A stretch of DNA of 64,000 nt from AC-56 sp963798705. GTDB lineage: Bacteria > Actinomycetota > Thermoleophilia > Solirubrobacterales > 70-9. This document shows, one piece after another, positions 46,698 through 55,579 of the stretch. Position numbers and translations under genes: made by a program. The DNA is taken from NCBI GenBank assembly GCA_963798705.1, contig CAWCTW010000005.1, positions 2,170,001-2,234,000 of the forward strand. The letters run 5' to 3'. Positions within the stretch are counted from its first letter, which is position 1, and each line of letters opens with the position of its first letter. The notes below the pieces were generated by a model. The model worked only from the letters and a program-made list of their open reading frames with translations, had not been told where the DNA came from and made no database searches.

Positions 46698-47153
46698 TCA
46701 GGAGAGCTCGACGCGCTCGATGACCTGAGGCTCGAGCGGACGATCGCCTGGGCCGGTGTCGGTGGCCTCGATCACGTCGACGGTGTCCATGCCGTCGCTC
46801 ACCTGCCCGAACACCGTGTGCTTGCCGTCGAGCCATGGCGCGGCGTCGGTGGTCACGATGAAGAATTGCGAGCCGTTGGTGTTGGGTCCGGCGTTGGCCA
46901 TCGCGAGCGCCCCCCGGGCCACCTTGTGGTCGTTGATCTCGTCTTCGAACGTGTACCCCGGCCCGCCGGTCCCGGTGCCCTCCGGGCAGCCGCCCTGGAT
47001 CATGAAGTCGCGAATCACCCGGTGGAAGACGAGTCCGTCGTAGAAGCCGTCACCGGCGAGCTTGCGGAAGTTCTCGACGGTCTTCGGGGCGTCCTCGTCG
47101 AACAGCTCGACGGCCACCGGCCCGGCATTCGTGTGCAGCGTCGCCTCGGACAT
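46698..47153 (-). CDS. cyclophilin-type peptidyl-prolyl isomerase
   Basis: 151 residues, a single cyclophilin domain without signal peptide. Active-site residues are visible in FHRVIRDFMIQGGCPEGTGTGGPGY and NTNGSQFFIV, with WLDGKHTVFGQV near the end. It catalyses proline isomerisation in the cytoplasm. An isolated gene, with 178 bp to the convergent neighbour. Confidence 0.95.
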   Translation of the reverse strand: MSEATLHTNAGPVAVELFDEDAPKTVENFRKLAGDGFYDGLVFHRVIRDFMIQGGCPEGTGTGGPGYTFEDEINDHKVARGALAMANAGPNTNGSQFFIVTTDAAPWLDGKHTVFGQVSDGMDTVDVIEATDTGPGDRPLEPQVIERVELS

Positions 47154-47422
47154 CCCCGCGCCACTCTAGCGACCTGAGTCGTCAGTTCGGGCGCACCTTC
47201 CCGGCGTCTGGTCGCGCCTGACGCCACCGGGAATCGCCGATGCTCTGCATCGACTCATCCCGCGCGTCGTCAGCCACGCCCAGCCACTCGGGAAGATGAA
47301 GCCGCACTTCCGACTCCGGCCACTAGCGATCGAGGCCTTCACGGATCGTTCACTCCGAACCGTCGCGCGCCCCGAGATCGGTGCTTATCCTGATCGGCCA
47401 TGACGGATCCGCGAGGCCCCGA

Positions 47423-47881
47423 ATGATGCGTCGCGGCCAGGGGATCGCGGTGGCCCTCGCGGTGATCATCGCGATCTCGCTCGGGGGTGGCGGGATGGTG
47501 CTGTTGGGCGGCCCGTCGGCCGCGACCACGACCGCCACCGGCACGACCACGGTCGGTGGCGGCGGCGCGAACCGGCTGGTCGGCACGAGCGGCGCGGATG
47601 TCATCAACGGGCGCGGTGGCGGCGATCGGATCAGGGGCCGCCGGGGAAGGGATGTGCTCAGAGGCGGCCGCGGCCGTGACCGGATCGGCGGCGGGAAGGG
47701 CTTCGACAGGATCCTCGGTGGGCGCGGCGGCGACCGCATCCAGGCTCGCGACGGGCGGCCCGACGAGATCGACTGCGGCCTGGGACACGACGTGGCGACC
47801 GTCGACCGGCACGAGGACGGGGTCTTCAACTGCGACCGCCTGCGCACACCGCGCGGCCCTCAGGGAGGGGGCCGCGGGTGA
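47423..47881 (+). CDS. secreted RTX-like Gly-Asp repeat protein
   Basis: 152 residues. A signal anchor or peptide (GIAVALAVIIAISLGGGGMVLLGG) is followed by five or so nonapeptide-like units G-G-x-G-x-D-x (GTSGADVINGRGGGDRIRG, GGRGRDRIGGGKGFDRILGG), the calcium-binding RTX pattern, though rich in Arg. Two Cys near the end (DEIDCGLGHDVA, FNCDRL) are commonly seen in actinobacterial members. The ATG at 47423 is preferred to an upstream GTG. Its stop overlaps the start of the phosphoesterase gene (GTGA). Confidence 0.65.
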   Translation: MMRRGQGIAVALAVIIAISLGGGGMVLLGGPSAATTTATGTTTVGGGGANRLVGTSGADVINGRGGGDRIRGRRGRDVLRGGRGRDRIGGGKGFDRILGGRGGDRIQARDGRPDEIDCGLGHDVATVDRHEDGVFNCDRLRTPRGPQGGGRG

Positions 47882-49386
47882 CGCGGCGGAGGGGACGCGA
47901 GTTGACGCCGGCCGACGGGGAGCGCTCCGACGAGCAGCTCGGCCGCCGCGAGTTCCTCGCGCGCACCGCCGGTCTGGCGGGCCTCGCCGGACTGGCCACC
48001 GTGCTGCCGGCGGAGACGCTGATCTCCCAGGCCGCCAAGGTGCAGACGCGCGGCTCGTTTCCCAGCCCGCGCAACATCCCCGTCGACACCTTCGTCGTGC
48101 TGATGATGGAGAACCGCTCCTTCGACCACTACCTCGGGTGGTTCCCGGGCGCCGACGGCCGGAACAGGGGGCTCCGGTACCCGGACGCCGGGGGCCGACA
48201 GCACGCGACCCACAGGCTGGCGCCCGACTACCAGGGCTGCGGCTTCATGGATCCGGACCACAGCTTCGAGGGCGGCAGGACCGAGTACAGCCACGGCAAG
48301 CTCGACGGCTTCTACCTCGCCAACGACGAGTACGCGATCGGCTACTACGAGAAGGCCGACCTCGGCTTCCTGCCGCACGCGGCGAGGGCGTTCACGCTCT
48401 ATGACCGGTACTTCTGCTCGCTGCTGGGGCCGACGTTCCCAAATCGCCACTACATGTGGGGCGCGCAATCCGGCGGCCAGACCACCAACGTGATCCCGGC
48501 GGACAAGCTGGGCGACCAGTGGGAGACGATCTTCGACCGGGCGCTCGCCAAGGGGCTGACGGCCCGCTACTACGCGTTCGACCAGCCCTTCGCGGCGCTC
48601 TACGGGACCCGCGCCCTGCCGTGGATCCGCCGCACCGAGGACTACCTCGCGGATTGCGAGGCCGGCACGCTCCCCAACATCGCGTTCGTCGACCCGCCCT
48701 TCCTCGACGGCGGCGGCGGCGGCGGGCTCTCCGGCGACGAGCATCCCCATGGCGACATCCGGATCGGTCAGGCCTTCATGGCGCGGATGACGCACGCGTT
48801 CCTGAACTCGCCGCAGTTCCGGACCGGCGCGATGTTCATCAACTACGACGAGTGGGGAGGGTTCTTCGACCACGTCAGGCCCCCCTTCGTCCCCGACGGC
48901 CGCCAGAGCCGCAAGCTCTCGAAGACGTTCGGGCTGACCGGCTTTCGCATTCCGGGCGTTGCCATCTCGCCCTACGCGCGGCGCGGCCACGTCAGCCACG
49001 CGACGCTCACCCACGAGTCGATCCTGAAGCTGATCTCGCACCGGTTCGGGTTGGGCTACCTGAACCAGCGCCATCGCTACGCCTCGCAGATCGGCCGCAC
49101 CTTCGACTGGGACGACCCCGACTTCGAGGTGCCGGACCTGCCCGCGCCGTCGCTTCCGGTGACCACGCCCTGCTCGCTTCAGGCCTCCTCCAGCTCCAAG
49201 CGCGAGGCGGCGGTGGAGTCCGAGGCGGAGGAGCACGAGGGGCCCGGCATGGGCTCGGCGCCGTGGCGGCGCTACCTCGATCGGTTGGGCTACAAGCTCA
49301 GGCGCTCGAGCGCGGTGTCGGTGTTCGGCAATACCGCACGCGCCCGAGCGCTGGATTCGCTGTGGGGGCGGGTGATCCACCGTTGA
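47878..49386 (+). CDS. Tat-exported phosphoesterase (phospholipase C-type, PF04185)
   Basis: 502 residues with a twin-Arg signal (GRREFLARTAGLAGLAGLATVLPAE). The phosphoesterase motifs are VVLMMENRSFDHYLGWF, GPTFPNRHYMWGAQSG, and FINYDEWGGFFDHVRPP near the C-terminal half, as in bacterial non-specific phospholipases C and acid phosphatases. Exported folded by Tat, it may release phosphate from phospholipids. It is coupled to the RTX-like gene by overlap and to a second phosphoesterase by TTGA overlap. Confidence 0.85.
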   Translation: MTRRRGRELTPADGERSDEQLGRREFLARTAGLAGLAGLATVLPAETLISQAAKVQTRGSFPSPRNIPVDTFVVLMMENRSFDHYLGWFPGADGRNRGLRYPDAGGRQHATHRLAPDYQGCGFMDPDHSFEGGRTEYSHGKLDGFYLANDEYAIGYYEKADLGFLPHAARAFTLYDRYFCSLLGPTFPNRHYMWGAQSGGQTTNVIPADKLGDQWETIFDRALAKGLTARYYAFDQPFAALYGTRALPWIRRTEDYLADCEAGTLPNIAFVDPPFLDGGGGGGLSGDEHPHGDIRIGQAFMARMTHAFLNSPQFRTGAMFINYDEWGGFFDHVRPPFVPDGRQSRKLSKTFGLTGFRIPGVAISPYARRGHVSHATLTHESILKLISHRFGLGYLNQRHRYASQIGRTFDWDDPDFEVPDLPAPSLPVTTPCSLQASSSSKREAAVESEAEEHEGPGMGSAPWRRYLDRLGYKLRRSSAVSVFGNTARARALDSLWGRVIHR

Positions 49387-50519
49387 GACACTGCCTCGCC
49401 TTCGCCGTCGCGGCGGTGATGGCGCTCTCGGCGGCCCTCAGCGCGCCGGCGAGCGCCCGGCCCGTGCCGCACTTCAAGCACGTGTTCATCGTGGTGCTCG
49501 AGAACGAGGGCGCGTCGTCGACCTTCGGCAGGGACAGCGAGGCCCCCTACCTGGCCCGCCGTCTGAAGCGCCGCGGGGCGTTCGTGCCCAACTACTACGC
49601 GATCGCGCACAACTCGCTCACCAACTACGTGGCCCTGGTCAGCGGGCAGGCGGCGAACATCCAGACTCAGGCCGACTGCCCCTTCTATGGCGACTTCGTC
49701 CCCGGCGTCGCCGCGGGCGACGGGCAGTACCGGGGCACGGGGTGCGTCTACCCGATCCAGACCCAGACAGTTGCCAACCAGCTGCAGGAGTTCGGCTACC
49801 GCTGGAAGGGCTACATGGAGGACATGAATGCCGCGGCGCCCGACGGCGCGGAGATGCCCTGCCGGCACCCGCCGATCGGGCGGCCCGATCCGTGGCAGCA
49901 CGCCGAGGTGGGCGACCAGTACGCGACGCGCCACAACCCGTTCGTCTACTTCCATTCGATCATCGACTTCCGGACCTGCACGCGACACGACGTCGACCTC
50001 TCGCACCTGCGCCGCGATCTGCGCCGGCGCCGAAGGACGCCGAACTACTCCTTCATCACGCCAAACCTCTGCCACGACGGCCACGACGCCCCCTGCGTGA
50101 CCGGGGCGCCAGGGGGCATGAAGTCCGCGAACAAGTGGCTGCGAGCCCGCATGCCGAGGATCCTGCGCTCCCCGGCGTTCCGGCACCGCGGGCTTCTGAT
50201 CGTGACCTTCGACGAGGCCGAGGCGACCGGGTCCGACGCCGACTCGTCCGCATGCTGCGATGAGCCTCCGGGCCCGAACCTGGTTCCCCCCGACACCCCG
50301 GGCGCGCTGCACCCCGGACCCGGTGGCGGGCGGGTCGGCGCCGTCATGGTCTCGCCCTGCATCAAGCCCGGCACCGTCACGAAACGGAAGTACAACCACT
50401 ACTCGCTGCTCCGGTCGATCGAGCGGAACTTCGGCCTGCCCTATCTCGGCTATGCGGGGCAGGCCGGGCTGCGCTCGTTTGGCCGTGACATCCTGAACCG
50501 GCCGGGCTGCGGCGGGTAG
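49383..50519 (+). CDS. secreted phosphoesterase family protein (PF04185)
   Basis: 378 residues. A Sec signal peptide (LAFAVAAVMALSAALSAPASA) is followed by FKHVFIVVLENEGASS, NYYAIAHNSLTNYVALVSGQ, and LLIVTFDEAEATGSDADSS, the metal- and phosphate-binding segments of acid phosphatase-type members. Paired Cys suggest disulfides. The TTG at 49383 overlaps the previous stop. The pair of phosphoesterases uses different export routes (Tat, then Sec). Confidence 0.8.
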   Translation: MRHCLAFAVAAVMALSAALSAPASARPVPHFKHVFIVVLENEGASSTFGRDSEAPYLARRLKRRGAFVPNYYAIAHNSLTNYVALVSGQAANIQTQADCPFYGDFVPGVAAGDGQYRGTGCVYPIQTQTVANQLQEFGYRWKGYMEDMNAAAPDGAEMPCRHPPIGRPDPWQHAEVGDQYATRHNPFVYFHSIIDFRTCTRHDVDLSHLRRDLRRRRRTPNYSFITPNLCHDGHDAPCVTGAPGGMKSANKWLRARMPRILRSPAFRHRGLLIVTFDEAEATGSDADSSACCDEPPGPNLVPPDTPGALHPGPGGGRVGAVMVSPCIKPGTVTKRKYNHYSLLRSIERNFGLPYLGYAGQAGLRSFGRDILNRPGCGG

Positions 50520-50574
50520 CCGTCGCGATTCGGCGACCGCCCCCGGCGGGAGCTGCAAGGCGATTCCCGCGTTC

Positions 50575-51015
50575 ATGCCGGCGCCCATTACATTTGGTGA
50601 CCTGACCACCCAGATTCCCCAGGACAAGCAGGTCCGGCTGGACCTGTCGTCGAAGGCCACGAGCGTCGGGATCGCGAGGAATGCGGTCGCGAGGCTGGCG
50701 GGGCGACTCGGAGTCTCGGTTGACGACGTCAAGATCGCCGTCAGCGAGGCGGTCGCCAACGCCGTCATCCATGCGTACCGCGACGGGCGGTCCGGCGAGA
50801 TCAGGGTCACGGCTCGTCACGAGCGGAACCGGCTGCTGGTGACCGTGGCCGACGACGGGATCGGCATGACGCCGAATCCAGGCAGCCCCGGCCTGCGGCT
50901 CGGCATCCCGCTCATCACCAAGCTCTGTGACGACGTGCGCTTCAGCTCCTCCGACGAGGGGACGGTCGTGTCCATGAGCTTCGCCACGCCGGGCGCCCCG
51001 GGGGGCGGTCCGTGA
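50575..51015 (+). CDS. RsbW/SpoIIAB-like anti-sigma factor kinase
   Basis: 146 residues, a GHKL ATPase of the anti-sigma regulatory type. The N box is VSEAVANAVIHAY, the G1 box VADDGIGM, and the G2-like region GLRLGIPLITKL. Such proteins bind a sigma factor and phosphorylate an anti-anti-sigma partner. Its stop overlaps the start of the SpoIIE-type phosphatase gene (GTGA). The target sigma and the STAS partner are not in the window. Confidence 0.88.
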   Translation: MPAPITFGDLTTQIPQDKQVRLDLSSKATSVGIARNAVARLAGRLGVSVDDVKIAVSEAVANAVIHAYRDGRSGEIRVTARHERNRLLVTVADDGIGMTPNPGSPGLRLGIPLITKLCDDVRFSSSDEGTVVSMSFATPGAPGGGP

Positions 51016-53141
51016 TCGGGCCATCGACACCGGTCAGCGAGGCCCGCCTCGCCGCGATCGTCGAGTCCTCGGACGACGCGATCCTGACCAAGGACCGCGA
51101 TGGGGTGATCACCAGCTGGAACCCGGCCGCCGAGCGCATGTACGGCTACAGCACGGACGAGGCGATCGGGCAACCGGTCTCGATCCTGGTCCCCGAGCAT
51201 CGAGCGGGCGAGGAAAGAATGATTCTCGACCGGATCCTGGCCGGCGATCGCATCGACCACTACGAGAGCGAGCGCGTGCACCGGAGCGGACGGCTGCTGC
51301 GCGTGTCGCTCAGCGTCTCACCGCTCGTCGACGAGAGCGGCGAGTTCGTGGGAGCGTCGATCGTGGCTCGCGACGTCACGGCGCTCGACCGGTCCCGCGA
51401 GTTCGCGTCGCGCCTGCACGAGCTGACCCTCGCCCTCTCGGCCGAGATCACCAGGGACGGCGCGGTCCAGCGCCTGCTGGAGCAGGCGGTCGGAGGGCTC
51501 GGCGCGGACGCGGGGGCGGTGGGACTGGTGGACTCGAGCGGCACGCAGATCGAGCTTGCCGGCAGCGTGGGCTACACGGAGGCCGGAATCGGCGACTGGC
51601 AGCGATTTTCCCTGGACGCGGACGTCCCGATGAGCATCGCCGTTCGCTCGGGCGAGCCGATCTGGACCGAGTCGGCCGACGAGCTGAGCCGGAGCTACTC
51701 GGACCTTGCCGAAGCGAACATCCTGTTCGCCTCGCTTGCGGTCATCCCGCTCGCGGTGGACGAACGCCCCTTTGGGGCCGTGGCCCTGAGCTTCGGCTCA
51801 CGTCACCTGTTCGCCGCGGACGAGCGGACGTTCCTGATCACCGCCGCCCGGCAGGTGGCCCAGACGCTGGACCGCGCACGCCTCTACGAGGTCGAGCGCC
51901 AGGGGAAGCGGCGACTCTCGTTCCTGGCCGGTGCGAGCGAGTTGCTCGCGGGCTCCCTCGACCCGGAGACCACCCTGCGCAACCTCGCGGACCTCGCGAT
52001 CCACGAAATCGCGGACTGGTGCGCGATCGACCTCGTCGAGGAGGACGGTGAGCTCCGCAACGTCGCCACGGCGCACGTCGACCCCGACAAGGTGCGGCTC
52101 GCAAACGACTTTCGCACCAGGTATCCGGTCGACCCCGACGCTCCTACCGGCGTCCCCAACGTCATCCGCACGGGTCGGCCGGAGCTCTACCGTGAGATAC
52201 CGGACGAGCTGCTCGTGGAAGGCGCGCAGGACGAGGAGCACCTCCGCGTGATGCGCGAGCTGGGGCTCGAGTCGGGAATGATCGTGCCGCTCCGGGCACG
52301 GGGCCGGACCCTGGGAGCGATGACCTTCGTCGCTTCCGACTCGGGGCGGCGGTTCGGCGAGGAGGACGTCGAGCTTGCCGAGGACCTGGCCCGCCGCGCC
52401 GCCATGGCGATCGACAACTCGATGATCTTTCGCCGCGAGCACGAGGCGGCTGTGACGCTGCAGCGCTCGCTCCTCCCCCAATCGCTGCCGGAGGCGGCGG
52501 GCGTCGAGTTCGCCTGCAGCTACCAGCCGGCGGCGCCCGGGCTCGAGGTGGGGGGGGATTGGTACGACGTGGTCGTCCTAGGGGAGGACAAGGCCACTTT
52601 GACCATCGGTGACATCGCGGGTCGCGGCGTCCAGGCCGCCGCGGTGATGGGTCGCGTGTCGGCGGCGCTTCGCGCCTACGTGCTCGACGAGCAGCCGCCT
52701 GACGAGGCGCTCCGCAGGGTGAACCGGGTCATGCGCGAGTCGGGGGGACCGCAGATGGCCACGGTGCTTCACCTGCATCTCGACCTCGCCTTCGGAACCG
52801 CCGAATACGTGCGGGCCGGCCATCCACCGGGCCTGATCCGGCTCCCCACCGGAGAGGTCCGGTTGCTCGGAGGCGAGGGAACCCCGCCGCTCGGGACCTT
52901 CGACGAGCTCGAGTACCGAGTTCACCGGGTGGATGTCCCACCCGGAAGCCTGCTCCTCCTCTACACGGATGGACTGATCGAGCGCAGCGACCGGAACTTC
53001 GATGTCGAGCTCGAGCGCCTTCGTGCGGTGTTCGCCGACGCACCCCCGGATGCGGCCGGATGCCTGCGCTGGCTCACCCAGCGCTTCAGCCCGGAGTCCG
53101 TGCCGGACGACGTCGCGATGCTGGCGATGTCGCGACCCTAG
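51012..53141 (+). CDS. PAS-GAF-GAF sensor with SpoIIE-type PP2C phosphatase
   Basis: 709 residues. A PAS domain is at about 10-130 (SSDDAILTKDRDGVITSWNPAAERMYGYS). Two GAF-like domains follow at about 150-300 and 310-475. A SpoIIE/RsbU-type phosphatase spans about 490-709, with GLEVGGDWYDVV, IGDIAGRGVQAA and LLLYTDGLIE as metal-binding segments, ending DDVAML. It would dephosphorylate an anti-anti-sigma factor in response to a small ligand or redox cue, opposing the kinase encoded just upstream. The overlap of starts and stops indicates coupled expression. Confidence 0.92.
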   Translation: MIGPSTPVSEARLAAIVESSDDAILTKDRDGVITSWNPAAERMYGYSTDEAIGQPVSILVPEHRAGEERMILDRILAGDRIDHYESERVHRSGRLLRVSLSVSPLVDESGEFVGASIVARDVTALDRSREFASRLHELTLALSAEITRDGAVQRLLEQAVGGLGADAGAVGLVDSSGTQIELAGSVGYTEAGIGDWQRFSLDADVPMSIAVRSGEPIWTESADELSRSYSDLAEANILFASLAVIPLAVDERPFGAVALSFGSRHLFAADERTFLITAARQVAQTLDRARLYEVERQGKRRLSFLAGASELLAGSLDPETTLRNLADLAIHEIADWCAIDLVEEDGELRNVATAHVDPDKVRLANDFRTRYPVDPDAPTGVPNVIRTGRPELYREIPDELLVEGAQDEEHLRVMRELGLESGMIVPLRARGRTLGAMTFVASDSGRRFGEEDVELAEDLARRAAMAIDNSMIFRREHEAAVTLQRSLLPQSLPEAAGVEFACSYQPAAPGLEVGGDWYDVVVLGEDKATLTIGDIAGRGVQAAAVMGRVSAALRAYVLDEQPPDEALRRVNRVMRESGGPQMATVLHLHLDLAFGTAEYVRAGHPPGLIRLPTGEVRLLGGEGTPPLGTFDELEYRVHRVDVPPGSLLLLYTDGLIERSDRNFDVELERLRAVFADAPPDAAGCLRWLTQRFSPESVPDDVAMLAMSRP

Positions 53142-53334
53142 GGTCGCCCCTCCTCGCGCTCTCGTCCGAGCGGCGCGGCCGTACGCGTGCCGGGTCGGCA
53201 CTGCCGGATCGGGTCGCTCCGGGCAGCCGGCGTCCTCGATTCCCCACGGTCGGCCGAGCATCATCGCGGGAAACGCCTCCCCGGGGTTCGCGAACTGGAG
53301 AACGTCGGCAAGCCGCTCGTCGTGGACTTGGGGG

Positions 53335-54324
53335 TCAGGCGGTCAGCCAGCGCTTCGGGTTTTCGACCATCATCGTCTGGAGCTGCTCGTCGGTCATCCC
53401 GGCCTCCCGAAGCGCCGGGATCACCTGGTCGTGCACGAGCGTCATGCTCCAATCCCTCACCGCCCCCGCGTCCATCATCTGCCGGCCAACCTCCGGCGGA
53501 TACCAGTCAAGCGTCGCGCAGAAGTCCTGGGACAGGAACATGCGATCGGCGTAACCCCGGTCCAACAGCGCCGTGACGGTGGCGTTGCGGCGCTCCATCG
53601 GCAGGAAGATCTCCAGCCCGTAGCGGTCCATGCCGATGTAGACGCCCTTGTCGAGCAGCCGCTCGATGTAGTCGAGGTCGTCGGTGTCCCCGGTGTGGGC
53701 GATCTGGACGCGGGAGAGGTCGACGCCCTCGTCCTCGAAGATCTCGACCTGCCGCGGTCCCGTCTCTGAGGCCGGGCGCGAGTGAGCCATGATCGGCGCC
53801 CCGGTGCGCACGCTGGCGCGCGCGATGGCGCGGTGCACCTTCTCGACGTTCGGGGTCACCCCGGGCTCGTCCGCGGCGCACTTGAGGAACGCGGCCTTGA
53901 TCTCGGCCCCCTGGATCCCCTCGGTGATGTCGTGGACGAAGAGATCCGCCATCGCGTCCTCGTCTCGGAACATGAAGTAGGGCGGCAGGTAGTCGTACGT
54001 GTAGATGCCGGTGCACGGGATGACCTGAAGCCCGGTCTCCTCCGCCACCCGCAGGGAGAACGCCACATCGCGACCCCCGAACATCGCCGTGGGCTCGCCG
54101 ATCGTCTTCACGCCCCGGTCGACCGCAGCGCGAGCGGCCTCGAGGGCCGCCTCGAACGCTCCCTCGGCGTCCACGTTCTGGGGTGGGTCCGATTCGCTCA
54201 CCGTGCCGGCGTGGGGCCATTCGGCCAGCACCGCCTCGTCGCGAAAGATCAGGTGCTCGTGGATGAGGGTGGTGCCGAGCTGGTCGGCGTCGATCGGCCC
54301 GGTGACGGTCTCCACTGCAGGCAT
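53335..54324 (-). CDS. phosphotriesterase-family hydrolase (lactonase-like)
   Basis: 329-residue TIM-barrel amidohydrolase. The first metal pair is HEH at residues 22 and 24 (LIHEHLIF). The bridging, probably carbamylated, Lys is in IKAAFLKCA. Later ligands are His in IMAHSRP, His in QIAHTGD and Asp in MFLSQDFC. This is the layout of bacterial phosphotriesterase-like lactonases, which open acyl-homoserine or other lactones. Quorum-quenching is possible but unproven. An isolated gene, convergent with the SpoIIE gene. Confidence 0.85.
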   Translation of the reverse strand: MPAVETVTGPIDADQLGTTLIHEHLIFRDEAVLAEWPHAGTVSESDPPQNVDAEGAFEAALEAARAAVDRGVKTIGEPTAMFGGRDVAFSLRVAEETGLQVIPCTGIYTYDYLPPYFMFRDEDAMADLFVHDITEGIQGAEIKAAFLKCAADEPGVTPNVEKVHRAIARASVRTGAPIMAHSRPASETGPRQVEIFEDEGVDLSRVQIAHTGDTDDLDYIERLLDKGVYIGMDRYGLEIFLPMERRNATVTALLDRGYADRMFLSQDFCATLDWYPPEVGRQMMDAGAVRDWSMTLVHDQVIPALREAGMTDEQLQTMMVENPKRWLTA

Positions 54325-54377
54325 GGTCGCGGTGCGACCGTACCCTATGCGCCGTGCCGCGGAGCTGGACGATCGCG

Positions 54378-54440
54378 ATGACCATCCTCATCCTGTGCCT
54401 GCTGGCGTCCATGGTGATCGCGATCGTGAAGCTCACATAG
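54378..54440 (+). CDS. possible 20-residue membrane peptide
   Basis: ATG to TAG encodes one hydrophobic helix (TILILCLLASMVIAIVKL) and nothing else. It lies between the lactonase start and the UspA gene. There is no good ribosome site (a GGAG is 13 bases away). Real small membrane proteins look like this, but so can chance frames. Confidence 0.25.
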   Translation: MTILILCLLASMVIAIVKLT

Positions 54441-54515
54441 ACGCCCGACGCAACCGGCGGGCTCGCCTGGCGACGGGATAGGATGCCCCGAACTCGGCGA
54501 CAGAAGGGGGTTGGC

Positions 54516-54959
54516 TTGTTCGAGCGCATAGTGGTTGGCACAGACGGCTCAGACACCGCCACCGAGGCGGTCCGCCAGGCGATCGAGCTCGCGAGGCTCG
54601 CGGGGGGAAAGCTCAGCATCGTCGCTGCCTTCGAGCCCATCCCCGAGACCCGCGTTCGCGAGGAGAGGTCGGAGCTGCCCGGCGACGTATCCCACACGGT
54701 GGGCCCGCGCGAGGACGTCAATGTGATCCTCGACTCGGCCGTCGGGCTGGCCAAGCAGGAGGGCGTCGAGGTCGAGCCCCATCCGCGTGAGGGCGATCCC
54801 GCCGACGCGATCCTCGACGTCGCCGAGGAGGGCAATGCCGACGTGATCGTGGTCGGCAACAAGGGCATGACGGGCGCGAAGCGCTTCCTCCTCGGCAGCG
54901 TGCCGAACAAGGTCTCCCATCACGCGCCCTGCGGCGTGTACATCGTTCGCACGACGTAG
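54516..54959 (+). CDS. universal stress protein, UspA family
   Basis: 147 residues of the nucleotide-binding Usp fold. FERIVVGTDGSDTA is at the N-terminus, and the ATP-binding signature at the C-terminus is VVGNKGMTGAKRFLLGSVPNKVSHHAPCGVYIV. The TTG at 54516 places the family start correctly and has AGAAGGGGG just upstream; an ATG at 54483 would add an odd basic leader. Confidence 0.92.
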   Translation: MFERIVVGTDGSDTATEAVRQAIELARLAGGKLSIVAAFEPIPETRVREERSELPGDVSHTVGPREDVNVILDSAVGLAKQEGVEVEPHPREGDPADAILDVAEEGNADVIVVGNKGMTGAKRFLLGSVPNKVSHHAPCGVYIVRTT

Positions 54960-55105
54960 CCCGCTCGGCTGGCGATCCCGAGTCGAGCGTCGTCCGCAGA
55001 CCCTCGTGTGTGCGCCCTCCTCGCGGGCCCCGGGGGCACGGCTTGACGATCGTGAACAGCTGTAACGCGGGTCTGCGGTCGAAGTTGCCCGATACTTGTG
55101 CCCGA

Positions 55106-55579
55106 ATGACCGAGGGGGATGCCTTCTCGCCTGCCGACGCCGAGTTGATGCGCCTGGCCCTGACCGAGGCCGAGCGGTCCTCGGGCCACGACGACGTCCC
55201 CATTGGGGCCGTCGTCGCCCGGGACGGTGAGGTTGTCGGCGCGGCGGGCAACGAGCGCGAGCTGCGTGCCGACCCGACCGCCCATGCCGAGGTCCTGGCG
55301 CTGCGCGAGGCCGCCCAGCGGCTCGGCGGATGGCGACTTCCCGGCACGACCCTCTATGTGACGCTCGAGCCGTGCGCGATGTGTGCCGGCGCGATCGTCC
55401 TGGCCCGGGTGCCACGGGTCGTCTATGGCGCCACCGATCCCAAGGCGGGCGCGGCCGGGAGCGTCCTCGACGTTCTGGGCGAGCCCCGGCTGAACCACCG
55501 CCCGAGCGTCGGGGCGGGGCTCATGGCGACGGAGTCGGCGGCGCTGCTCTCCTCCTTCTTCGCGACCCGCCGCCGCTAA
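55106..55579 (+). CDS. tadA: tRNA-specific adenosine deaminase TadA
   Basis: 157 residues. The zinc site is HAE (DPTAHAEVLALREAA) and PCAMC (LEPCAMCAGAI). The protein converts adenosine to inosine at the wobble position of tRNA-Arg(ACG). Family-typical VPIGAVVARDGEVVG and LNHRPSV are also present. The ATG at 55106 gives the usual N-terminus. The stop overlaps the convergent pncB stop by two bases. Confidence 0.93.
   Translation: MTEGDAFSPADAELMRLALTEAERSSGHDDVPIGAVVARDGEVVGAAGNERELRADPTAHAEVLALREAAQRLGGWRLPGTTLYVTLEPCAMCAGAIVLARVPRVVYGATDPKAGAAGSVLDVLGEPRLNHRPSVGAGLMATESAALLSSFFATRRR

Noticed and set aside
53142..53334. Short coding frames between the SpoIIE-type gene and the lactonase gene
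   Set aside because: No start with a ribosome site and no recognisable protein.
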